From the NCBI GenBank assembly GCA_963775975.1, contig CAVZKX010000002.1, positions 930,001 through 994,000 of the forward strand: 64,000 nucleotides of DNA, read 5' to 3'. The stretch is from JANXQG01 sp963775975. GTDB taxonomy: Bacteria > Planctomycetota > Planctomycetia > Pirellulales > Thermoguttaceae. Numbering within the stretch: position 1 is the first letter of the stretch; every line of letters starts with the position of its first letter. The notes below the pieces were generated by a model that saw only the letters and a program-made list of their open reading frames with translations, made no database searches and had not been told where the DNA came from. The translations under genes were made by a program, and so were the position numbers. This document shows, in pieces, positions 1-7,476 of this stretch.

Positions 1-16
1 GGAAGTCCATGAAGGA

Positions 17-46
17 AGTTTTCAGTTTTCAGTGTTCAGTTTTCAG
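17..46. repeat. Heptamer tandem repeat, AGTTTTC type
   Basis: Four and a bit copies of a 7-base unit (AGTTTTC, once AGTGTTC) lie just after the fliE stop codon. It is the first of six heptamer arrays in the window; the others are near 369, 891, 20238, 45368 and 45472. The unit sequence differs between arrays but the 7-base period is kept. No coding role is visible. Confidence 0.75.
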
Positions 47-56
47 TCGCCGCGCG

Positions 57-360
57 TCAGATTTGCAGATTCTTAATTTCCGTAAACGCATCGACCAGCT
101 TGTTTCTGACTTGCACCATCATCTGGAAGGCGATGTCGGCCTTCTGAACGGCAGTGAGGACTTCGGCCGGGTTGACGTTGCCGCCGGTGGCCAGTTTCTC
201 CACCGCCTTGTCGGCCGCCGACTGCATCGAGTTCACGTCCTGGATCGACTGCACGAGGAAGTCCTTGAACGACTGCCCGGCATCGGCCGGTGCGGCCGCG
301 CCCGACGGCGCGGCCTGGCTGCAGGAGCGGTTGTGTCGTGATGCCGGTAATGGGGGTCAT
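57..360 (-). CDS. fliE: FliE, flagellar hook-basal body protein (frameshifted)
   Basis: FliE joins the MS ring to the proximal rod of the flagellar basal body. The ATG at 360 opens a typical N-terminus (MTPITGITTQPLLQ). The conserved body (QSFKDFLVQSIQDVN, then KADIAFQMMVQVRNKL and the ending EIKNLQI) is in a frame displaced by one base, and the switch falls at about 312-324. Spliced, the protein is about 100 residues, normal for FliE. It is the last visible gene of the flgB-flgC-fliE order, which is standard. The body frame has a TGA near 358 and no good start codon before the break, so the break is probably an extra base in the assembly. Confidence 0.8.
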
Positions 361-368
361 GCGGAATG

Positions 369-431
369 GTCTTGGGTCTTAGGTCTTTGGGCTTTGAGTC
401 CCAAGGCCAAAGACCTAAGACCCAAGACCCT
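369..431. repeat. Heptamer array folded as a 22-bp perfect inverted repeat
   Basis: Nine consecutive 7-base units. The first four are of GTCTTGG/GTCTTAG type and the last ones of AGACCTA/AGACCCA type, the reverse complement. Arms 369-390 and 407-428 pair perfectly over 22 bp with a 16-base loop. It fills the gap between flgC and fliE. It could act as a transcriptional or processing hairpin in the operon, but it has the same heptamer architecture as the other arrays. Confidence 0.8.
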
Positions 432-448
432 TTTCCGTTGCGTGCTGC

Positions 449-868
449 TCATGCAAGTATCTTTAACGTCTGCTGCTCCATATTCTTCGTAATGTCCATC
501 GCACCCAAGTTCGCCTCGTACGACCGGGCGGCCTCCAGGGCGTTCGTGAACTCGGACATCAAGTCAATATTCGGATACGCCACCTCGCCCGCGTGGGGGC
601 CGGCCTTCACGGCGTCCGGATGGTTCGGCTCCCGCCGCCAGATCGGCTCGCTGGGCACGCTCTCGATCGAGCTGACCTTCACGCCCGCCGCGCCGTTGCT
701 GCCCTGGCTGTCGTCGGACTGGAACACGACCGTCTTCGCCTGGTAGGGCGTTTTCTCGCCTTTAGCCGTGTGCGTGCTCTTGATATTCGCGATGTTGTTG
801 GAGATCTGGATCATGCGCATCCGCTGCGCGACCAGACCGCTTGTGCTGATGTCGAGTGCTGATAGCAT
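449..868 (-). CDS. flgC: FlgC, flagellar proximal rod protein
   Basis: FlgC is a proximal rod component of the flagellar basal body, exported by the flagellar type III system. The 139-residue product has the N-terminal rod motif (LDISTSGLVAQRMRMIQISN NIAN) and the C-terminal coiled motif around FTNALEAARSYEANLGAMD, which is diagnostic of rod and hook proteins. Length is normal. It lies between flgB and fliE on the minus strand, and both flanking gaps carry heptamer repeats. The frame is intact. Confidence 0.95.
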   Translation of the reverse strand: MLSALDISTSGLVAQRMRMIQISNNIANIKSTHTAKGEKTPYQAKTVVFQSDDSQGSNGAAGVKVSSIESVPSEPIWRREPNHPDAVKAGPHAGEVAYPNIDLMSEFTNALEAARSYEANLGAMDITKNMEQQTLKILA

Positions 869-890
869 GGGAGGTTGGGGGTTGGAGGAA

Positions 891-967
891 GTACAGAGTA
901 CTCAGTGCTCAGTGGACACTACATTGCGAGTCGTTTTTTGTACTGGGTACTTTGTATTGCGTACTTT
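891..967. repeat. Two opposed heptamer arrays
   Basis: 891-918 is four units of GTACAGA/GTACTCA/GTGCTCA/GTGGACA. 940-967 is four units of GTACTGG/GTACTTT/GTATTGC/GTACTTT. Both have an exact period of 7. They fill the gap between flgB and flgC. The GTAC cores make the two arrays partly complementary. Confidence 0.7.
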
Positions 968-972
968 CCTTG

Positions 973-1398
973 TTACACGCTTCCTCGGATTGCCGTTTGC
1001 AACTGCCGGAACTGGTCGCTAAGGATCGCTAGCGCCGTGTTGTGTTGCATCTGGTTCTTCACCATCTCCGTGACTTGCGATTCCATATCCACATTGCCCA
1101 TGTCGTGCCGCAGGACCATCCGCGTCGATTTGGCGACCTCGGCCATGAGCGGCTTGGGTGGCAATTCTGTCTCGCCCGGCGAATGGCCCTCGATCATGGA
1201 ACTCTGCGGGTCGTCGCGATCCTCGATCGCCTGCTTGAGCCGAGTCTGAAAATCCTCCACGGAAAGGTCTCGCGCCTGGTAGCCGGGCGTGTCGATGTTC
1301 GCGATATTGCCCGCCAAGACCGCCTGCCGGGCCTGCGAGAAGTTTACGACTTCCTGCAAGACGGGGATTGCGGTCGATTGGAACAAGCCGGTAATCAT
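973..1398 (-). CDS. flgB: FlgB, flagellar proximal rod protein
   Basis: FlgB is the proximal rod subunit of the flagellar basal body. The 141-residue product shows the rod signature near its N-terminus (ARQAVLAGNIANIDTPGYQA) and a C-terminal helix (MVKNQMQHNTALAILSDQFR) typical of FlgB. It is the first structural gene after the two-component regulator genes and has a sigma-54-like promoter immediately upstream, which fits control by the adjacent NtrC-type regulator. The frame is intact and the length is normal. Confidence 0.95.
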   Translation of the reverse strand: MITGLFQSTAIPVLQEVVNFSQARQAVLAGNIANIDTPGYQARDLSVEDFQTRLKQAIEDRDDPQSSMIEGHSPGETELPPKPLMAEVAKSTRMVLRHDMGNVDMESQVTEMVKNQMQHNTALAILSDQFRQLQTAIRGSV

Positions 1399-1412
1399 GG
1401 TAATTTGTGCAA

Positions 1413-1428
1413 TGCAAGTCGTGTGCCC
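1413..1428 (-). promoter_or_regulatory. Putative sigma-54 promoter before flgB
   Basis: Read on the minus strand the site is GGGCACACGACTTGCA. This matches GGCAC-N5-TTGCA of the -24/-12 consensus, differing only in the leading T. It lies 15 bases upstream of the flgB start, in the 123-base gap after the sigma-54 activator gene, implying a very short leader. This is a sequence match only. Confidence 0.6.
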
Positions 1429-1521
1429 TTTGGCGCACGGAGATTTGCCGCTGCGTTTCGTAAGGTCGTTATGTTTTCATCCGGCAGTTTCCGCGCATTG
1501 GCTGCGGCAGAAATTGCCGAT

Positions 1522-2954
1522 TCATCTCATCCTAGTCTCGGTTGCAAATGACTTCTCTCGGGGGGCGTAACCATACTGCCGCAGCTTGCCCGACAGCGTG
1601 CGGATGCCGATGCCAAGCGCCTGCGCCGTGCGGGCGCGGTGGCCGCCGAAACGGTCGAGCGTCGCCTCAATCAGCCGCCGCTCCATTTCTTCCAGGCTTG
1701 CGTGGGGCAGGTCGCTGACCTGCCTTTCTTGGCAGATTGGCAATCTGCCCCACGTCGAATCGACGTTCAGCCATCGTCGCAGTTCGTCGGCCGTGACGCG
1801 GCCCGTGGTCGTCAGCACGCTTGCGCGGGTGACGATGTTCTCCAACTCGCGGACGTTGCCCGGCCAGTGGTAATCGACGAGCAACTGCTCGGCGTCCGGA
1901 TCGAGCGTGCAGCGTTCGCGCCGAGTCGCTGGGCCGAGCGCTTAAAGAAGTAAGCGGCCAGTTCCGGCACGTCCTCGCGACGGTCGCGGAGCGGCGGCAC
2001 GAACAACGGCAGCACGGCCAGGCGGTAGTAAAGGTCTTCACGAAAGCGGCCGGCGGTAACTTCCTTCTGCAAATCGCGGTTGGTCGTCGCCAACACGCGG
2101 ACATCGACGTGCATCGTCTTGCACGAGCCGACCCGCTCGAAGGATTTTTCTTGCAATACCCGCAGCAGCTTGGCTTGCAGTGAGAGATCGATCTCGGTCA
2201 CCTCGTCCAACAGGATCGAGCCGCCGTGGGCCGCCTCGAAGCGGCCGGTCCGCGGGGCATCGGCCCCGGTAAATGCGCCCTTTTCATGGCCGAACAGCTC
2301 GCTTTCCATCAACTGCGCCGAAAGCACCGGACAATTCAGGCTGATTATTGGCGTCGCATGACGGTGACTAGCGGCGTGGATCGCGCGGGCGACAAGCTCC
2401 TTGCCGGTGCCGCTTTCGCCCATGATGAGGACTGTCTCGGCGGTCGGCCCGACTTGCAGGATTCGCGTCCGCAGCGACTGCATGAGCGGGCTCGATCCGA
2501 TCATCGCGGGCGAGACATTCTCGGCCGCGGCCAAGGCATCCGGCTCGGGATTGACCAGCCGGCCATGCCGCATGGCTTGGGCGACGAGCCGCTCCAGGGC
2601 CTCGGCCTCAAATGGCTTCTCTATGTAATCGAAGGCCCCATGCCGCATCGCTTCGACGGCCGTGGCCACCGTAGCGTGAGCAGTGACCATGACAATCTGT
2701 GTCGTGCATTGCCGCTCGCGAAGCTGGATGATGAACTCGATGCCTGTCATGCCCGGCATCTTCAGATCGGTGATGATGCAATCGAAGCGGGCCGATTTGA
2801 GCAGTTGCAGTGCCTCGGCAGCGCAGGTGCAGCATTCGACCTTGTGGCCGGCATGGCGCAGCACATCGGCCATCGACTCGCGGGCGCGGGCGTGGTCGTC
2901 GACAACCAATACGCGGCCGGTCGGAGAAGTATCATGGGATGAAGCGGTCATCAT
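1522..2954 (-). CDS. Sigma-54-dependent response regulator, FlgR/FleR/NtrC type (frameshifted)
   Basis: NtrC-family activator, probably the switch for flagellar sigma-54 promoters. Domains in order are a receiver (VVDDHARARE, phosphoacceptor Asp in TDLKMPG), an AAA+ module (Walker A GESGTGKE, sigma-54-contacting GAFTGA, LLDEVTEI, R-finger region) and a Fis-type HTH near the C-terminus (GHRARTAQALGIGIRTLSGK). The reading frame changes at about 1915-1925; the downstream frame resumes with LVDYHWPGNVRELENIV. Between AAA+ and HTH the gene carries a GTGGGGCAG palindrome (1701-1754), read in frame as an insert with QERQVSDLPH. Its start overlaps the kinase stop by 4 bases (ATGA). Confidence 0.88.
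1701..1754. repeat. GTGGGGCAG two-stem palindromic repeat, copy 1 (inside CDS)
   Basis: Two short inverted repeats back to back. The outer ends CGTGGGGCAG and CTGCCCCACG pair with each other, and each half is also self-complementary. It lies within the response regulator gene, in the linker between AAA+ and HTH, and keeps the frame open. Other copies start at 28128, 29276, 34531, 43691 and 60039. Confidence 0.85.
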
Positions 2955-4000
2955 GCGGCCTCCTTTGCAAAGTCCCCCTCTCCCTCCGGGAGAGGGCCGG
3001 GGTGAGGGCGGCCTGAATGGCTATTCCGCGATCCTTTATGCGGGCCGCCCTCACCCCCTGCCCCTCTCCCGGAAGGAGAGGGGAGAAAGAGCGTGAACAC
3101 CGCGCCTCCGCGCGGAGCGTTGGCCGCATTTGCCATCCCACCATGCGCCTCGGCAATCCGCGAAACAATGGCCAGCCCGAGGCCAGTTCCAGTCTGCTTT
3201 GTCGTAAAGAAAGGCTCGAAGACACGCGGTAAAACTTCGGCCGGCAGGCCCGGCCCGCTGTCCGCGACATACAGTTCCAGGCCGCCGTCAGTTGCATTCG
3301 TGCCGACGGTCAGCGTGCCTCCGTCGGACATGGCGTCCAGGGCATTGAGCACCAGGTTGAGCACGGCGCGGCGGAGCATCTCGCGGTCAGCCCGCAATGT
3401 TTGCTGCGTCGAGATTCTGTTCTCGAAGCGGATACTCTGCGCGGCAAGTTGCGGAGCCAGCGAGGCCTCGATGTCGGCCACCAGTTTCCGCAGTGGGAAC
3501 TGAGCGGCGTGCGGGTCTCGGTCGGACGTGAAATGCAGCAGATCGTTGACCATCACATCCATTGCCCGAAAGCCGGCGTTGACTTTCTCGAGCATGTCGA
3601 GGCCCTCGACATCGGGAAGGGAAAAGGTGGGAAGGGAAAAGGTGTCAGGAACCATTTGTGCACAGCACCCTTCGGGCCGTTCCGGCAAATGGTTCCTGAC
3701 ACCTTTTCCTGTCAGGCGGCGGCGGAGCATGCTCAAATAAAGGGTGACCGGCACGAGGTTGTTGCGAACCTCATGCGCGACGTGCGAGGCCATCTGGCCG
3801 AGGTCGGCCAAACGATTCTTGCGAGCCAGCTCGCGGTTCTTGATTTCCAACTCGGCGGTAAGCTGCTGCACTTCGTCACGGAGGGCGTCGTGAGTCTGCT
3901 CCAGGCGGAGCGTGGCCGTATGCCAGGCCGCCAGGATCGTTTGCAGATCGGCGCTGGCATCCAGCGTGTTTGGATCGACGGCGATTAAAGGTTGGCTCAT
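2951..4000 (-). CDS. Cytosolic sensor histidine kinase, FlgS/FleS-like
   Basis: Partner kinase of the adjacent sigma-54 regulator, probably sensing flagellar assembly state. No membrane segment is visible. An N-terminal coiled coil precedes the H box (MASHVAHEVRNNLVPVTLYL, phospho-His in HEVRN). The catalytic domain has an N box (VLNLVLNALDAMSDGG), G1 (DSGPGLP) and G2 (GTGLGLAIV). Between the H box and the rest of the dimerisation domain is an in-frame insert of about 40 residues translated from a 24-bp inverted repeat. The last roughly 45 residues come from another repeat (PSPSGRGAGGEG ... PLPEGEG). Catalytic motifs are intact. It is translationally coupled to the regulator. Confidence 0.88.
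   Translation of the reverse strand: MSQPLIAVDPNTLDASADLQTILAAWHTATLRLEQTHDALRDEVQQLTAELEIKNRELARKNRLADLGQMASHVAHEVRNNLVPVTLYLSMLRRRLTGKGVRNHLPERPEGCCAQMVPDTFSLPTFSLPDVEGLDMLEKVNAGFRAMDVMVNDLLHFTSDRDPHAAQFPLRKLVADIEASLAPQLAAQSIRFENRISTQQTLRADREMLRRAVLNLVLNALDAMSDGGTLTVGTNATDGGLELYVADSGPGLPAEVLPRVFEPFFTTKQTGTGLGLAIVSRIAEAHGGMANAANAPRGGAVFTLFLPSPSGRGAGGEGGPHKGSRNSHSGRPHPGPLPEGEGDFAKEAA
2974..3083. repeat. CCCTCTCCC-type inverted repeat, copy 1 (C-terminus of kinase)
   Basis: Two opposed arms of about 40 bp (2974-3013 and 3042-3083), each holding a local palindrome around CTCTCCC/GGGAGAG followed by GGGTGAGGG. It supplies the 3' end of the kinase reading frame. The second copy is at 33994-34111, also at the 3' end of a gene. 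Confidence 0.85.
3635..3709. repeat. 24-bp perfect inverted repeat inside the kinase gene
   Basis: Arms 3635-3658 and 3686-3709 are perfectly complementary over 24 bp (core GGTGTCAGGAACC) around a 27-base spacer. The element is read through in frame in the kinase, contributing KGVRNH and MVPDTF peptides in the dimerisation region. Confidence 0.85.
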
Positions 4001-4008
4001 GGTTCGCG

Positions 4009-4476
4009 TTACCTCTCCGAACTCAGGTCGATCTGGCTGGATCGGGCCCCGGCGTGCCGAGACGCCGGGATCAAATACGCGCCGTGGGCCTGCCCGGCCG
4101 CGCGGAGCTGCTGCAGCTCCAGCGCCGTGGCGTCGCGCTTACGGGTCATCGTCTCCTCGCAACGCTTTTCCTGCATGACGATTTCCTTGAGCATCTTGTT
4201 GCACTCCTCGACCAGTCGCGCACATGCCGCCCGCTCGCCGGCCGACGGCCATTGCCGCTGCTCGGGATTCTGCGTTCGATAGGGGTCGAGGGCCTTTTCC
4301 AGCCGCTGGACATCGCTCAGCGGCTTCTGCTTGATCGCAAGCAGATCCAATAGTCCGGTGACGTTTCCCTTGTCGATCAGTTCCATCTGCCGACGGCCCA
4401 GGTCGCGGAGCTGCACGAGGCACGAATGCCGCGCCTTTACGAGCTGGATCAGGATGTCGGTGGGAAGGGTGGTCAT
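4009..4476 (-). CDS. FlgN-like flagellar export chaperone
   Basis: Predicted 155-residue helical protein with no membrane segment. The pattern (LIQLVKARHSCLVQLRDLGR, later KQKPLSDVQRLEKALDP, and a C-terminal coiled coil ending in an Arg/Ser-rich tail) resembles the FlgN/FliT-like chaperones that escort hook-associated proteins. The start at 4476 (MTTLPTDILIQ) is preferred because upstream codons in the frame run through a palindrome and the end of the TPR gene. It sits directly upstream of the kinase and regulator genes with an 8-base gap, so one operon is likely. The FlgN assignment rests on context and helix pattern. Confidence 0.65.
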   Translation of the reverse strand: MTTLPTDILIQLVKARHSCLVQLRDLGRRQMELIDKGNVTGLLDLLAIKQKPLSDVQRLEKALDPYRTQNPEQRQWPSAGERAACARLVEECNKMLKEIVMQEKRCEETMTRKRDATALELQQLRAAGQAHGAYLIPASRHAGARSSQIDLSSER

Positions 4477-4482
4477 CGTATC

Positions 4483-4526
4483 CGGCACTCCGTGTGCCGC
4501 TTTCCATCGGCACACGGAGTGTGCCG
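4483..4526. repeat. Palindrome between the TPR gene and the FlgN-like gene
   Basis: Arms 4483-4499 and 4508-4526 (CGGCACTCCGTGTGCCG and its complement with two extra bases) form a hairpin directly upstream of the FlgN-like start. Each arm is itself nearly palindromic. Confidence 0.7.
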
Positions 4527-4535
4527 AATACATTC

Positions 4536-6988
4536 TTACAGGCTGCTCAAGCGACTCAGCAGATCGCTCCATTGCTTGCGGTTGAAGTTCGTGGATTGCT
4601 CGAAGCGGGCCTCGGGCGGAATCCTCCGCAGCGCCAGGCGGGCCTGCTCCAGAGAGGTGCGGGCCTCCGCCGGGCGGTCCATGCGGCGATAGACGTTGGC
4701 AATTTGCAAATAGGCGTCCAAGACCTCCGGACTGGCCATGTAGTGGTTCGCCGCCGACTGGAAGGCCCGCAAGGCTTCCCGATAACTCTCCAATTCCAAG
4801 TACACATCGCCCACGGCGAAGCGGCAATTTCGCAGCACGGCTTTTTCCTGCTCGGTCAAGTCTTCCGCGGCGCGGCGGCCGAGATCGTTTTGCAGTGCGG
4901 CAAAGAGTTCCAATGCCCGGTGAAAATGTCGGCTGACCGCCGCGCGGCTCTCGCTCCGCACGGCCGAGGAAATCTCCTTTGCGATTCCCTCGCGAATGGT
5001 TTTCGCTAGCCTCCGCGAGCTATCGGCCAGCAAATAGCGGGCGGCAATTGCTTGCGGCGCGTCGGGATAGCGCCGGAGGGCCTCTTCCAGCCGCGCAATG
5101 GCCTCGGCGTCTCGCCCGGCAAGGTGCAATAGGTCGCCCAAGGCGAACAATGAATCGCGCCATTCCTTGGCCGCCGGCGTCAACTGATCGCCATTGAGGT
5201 TGTCGTCGAGAAAGCCTTCGGCTTGCTTGATGTCGCCGCGGGCAATCGCCGCGCGGCTGGCCAGCAGCCGCGCGCGGTAGATGGCCTCGTCGCGGGGATG
5301 TTCGTCGATGCACGCCTGGAGCCACTTCAACGCCTGCTCCGTCTCACCGAGGGAAAGCTCGGCCTCGCCCAAATCAGAGAGCGCCTGGGCATTCCGCTTC
5401 CGGGCCTCGTTGTGCAGATACGTTCGCAGCAGGTTCGCCGCGCTCTGGAAATCGTGCCCGGCCATGTACATCGTCGCGCCGTCCCAGAGCAGATCGGTAT
5501 ACTCGTGCGTCGTGAAAAGCTCGCGGGCGAGCTCCGCATAGGTGTCGCCGGCGCGGCGCAGCTCGATGCGGGCCGCCTTGCGGCGCTCGTCAGCCTTCTG
5601 GGGCGGCAGATGTTCCGCCTGGTCCATGAGGTTTTCGCCCCACGTGCGATAGATCTCGGCCGTAAGCCTCAAGGCCTCGACCTTGGGCATGACCCGCGCG
5701 AGCAGGCGGCTGATCGTGGCGGCCGTCGCGTACTTTTCGGCGCTCAAGTATTCCCGGCAGGCGTTCTGTAAGGTCGCTTGCATCTCGGGAACATTGATCC
5801 ACGGGTTGTGGAACTCGTCCTGTTGCTTGTAGGCCAACGTCATCTGCTGATAGGCCTTCACCGCCTCGCTGTGGCGGCCCATGCGGCGGCCAATTCCGCC
5901 TTGCTGGTATAACGCGGCCACGTACTCCGGCGAGTCGGGGTAAAGCCGTGTCGTGCGCTCCATCTGGTTCAGAGCGGCCGGCAGGTTCCCTTGTTCGGCC
6001 AGGCAGACGCCGATCAGGTAGTTTGCTTGCCGGGCGATCGAGTTGTCGTTGGCGGCCTGACTAATCGCCTTGCGGAACCAATCCAAGGCCAGTTGAAATT
6101 TCGCTTGAGCTTTGTCGGTATCCTCTTTTGTCTTCGTCCCGGCCTTCATCATCGCTTGCCCTTCACCGAGCGCGAGCTGTCCGCGGAGCAAGGCGATTTG
6201 GCCGCGGAGCTGCGGATCGCCGGGCGCTTATCCGATAGCGCGGCGCATTCCTTCATGCGGTCGAGGCGAAAGAGAATCCGCGCCTGCTGCAACACCGCCT
6301 CGCTGCGGGCGGCTTCGCTCAGCTTTGCGTCGGCGAGCAGTTTTTGGCTTTCGGCCAGGGCCTTTTCAAGCTCGGGCGGATAAACGCCGACGAGGGCAGT
6401 GATCAAGAACGAACGGAGCTCCATTTCATGATCGGCCGGCTCGCGCATCGCCGCTTGGAGCACGGGCAGGGCATCGTCCAACCGGCCGCACATGCTGAGG
6501 CTCTTGCCCAGCAGGTAGAGCCCCATCGCTTCATGGTGCGCGGGAAATCCCCGCTCGCGGGATCGCTGCAAATAGAGCGAGGCTTGGCGATAGGCTTCAC
6601 CGCGCTTCTTTTCCGATTCAACGTCGGCCGCTTTCGCGGCCAAGGCGCCGAAAACAAAATCGGGGACACCCCACTCTTCGTTGGTGATGTCCGGCTTGGC
6701 GGCCAGGCGCGAGGCCAGTTGCCGGGCCTCGTCGGCCTTGCCGCGGTCCAATGCGGACAACGTGGATTCCACCGTCGGCGGCTTCGGCGGCGGCTTGTAG
6801 TTGCGGAGTATTATCGCCGTGCCGACGATGCCGACCACAATTGCGGCGTTCACCGCCAGCGTCAACGCGAGGCGGAAGGGATCGGCGAGCGTAGGCATAA
6901 CCGACGAGCGCAAATGGCCCACGGCACCCGCCCGCGATTTGGCGGCGGCAGGCGGTGCATCGGACGTGGATTGGCGTTTGTCGGCCAT
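4536..6988 (-). CDS. TPR-repeat membrane protein (frameshifted)
   Basis: Large tetratricopeptide-repeat protein of about 815 residues with one N-terminal membrane segment (LALTLAVNAAIVVGIVGTAI, about 40 residues from the start at 6988), the rest presumably being a helical scaffold outside or inside the membrane. TPR-like units recur throughout, for example in the segments reading LYQQGGIGRRMGRHSEAVKA and RAFQSAANHYMASPEVLDAY. The frame changes at about 6220-6240: the first part runs to KECAALSDKRP and the second resumes at GDPQLRGQIALLRGQLALGE. It precedes the flagellar regulatory genes on the same strand. Its specific role is unknown; it may be an assembly or secretion scaffold. Confidence 0.75.
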
Positions 6989-7346
6989 AGGAACCGGGAA
7001 ATCGAGGGCGCGCTTGCACAAAATGAGGATTATGCGCGTGTGTATCTACCCGAAAAGCCGCGCGCACGTCAAGACGCGTTTGGAGTTGGCTTTGGAGCCG
7101 CATTGGAGTCGCGATCATCAGCGGTCACATTGAATCGACCGTCACGCAGATCAATTGCGGTATGAAACGGACTGGGATACTTTGGTCCTAAAGCGGCACC
7201 GAGCGCTGCTGCAACTGATCGCCGGCGACCCCAGCAAAACCGATCCCTGTCCACCTTCTGGGAGGGTAGGCCAATCCACGCTACCGCTCAGCCCAATTAC
7301 CAAACTGCCGCCTAAACCGCGCAGATTATAGCTTGGACCCTTATTA

Positions 7347-7375
7347 TTGACGGCAATTTGCGCGGGTCCTATACT
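7347..7375 (+). promoter_or_regulatory. Putative sigma-70-type promoter (distal)
   Basis: TTGACG, 17-base spacer, TATACT. It lies about 100 bases upstream of the FHA-GAF-PP2C gene in a 490-base gap that otherwise shows no convincing gene. Confidence 0.5.
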
Positions 7376-7423
7376 CGACTTGGTCCGAATTAAAACAATT
7401 CCTGCCGATGAGGGAGTGTCTGT

Positions 7424-7452
7424 TTTACTATCCGGGGCGAGTAGTGTAAAAT
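7424..7452 (+). promoter_or_regulatory. Putative sigma-70-type promoter (proximal)
   Basis: TTTACT, 17-base spacer, TAAAAT. A transcript would begin near 7459, leaving a leader of about 18 bases that contains the GGAGG (7461-7465) before the ATG at 7477. Confidence 0.5.
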
Positions 7453-7476
7453 CAGCGAATGGAGGTTTCTTTGTCA

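Noticed and set aside
369..431. CRISPR-like reading of heptamer arrays
   Set aside because: Units are 7 bases without unique spacers of constant length and no cas genes are present.
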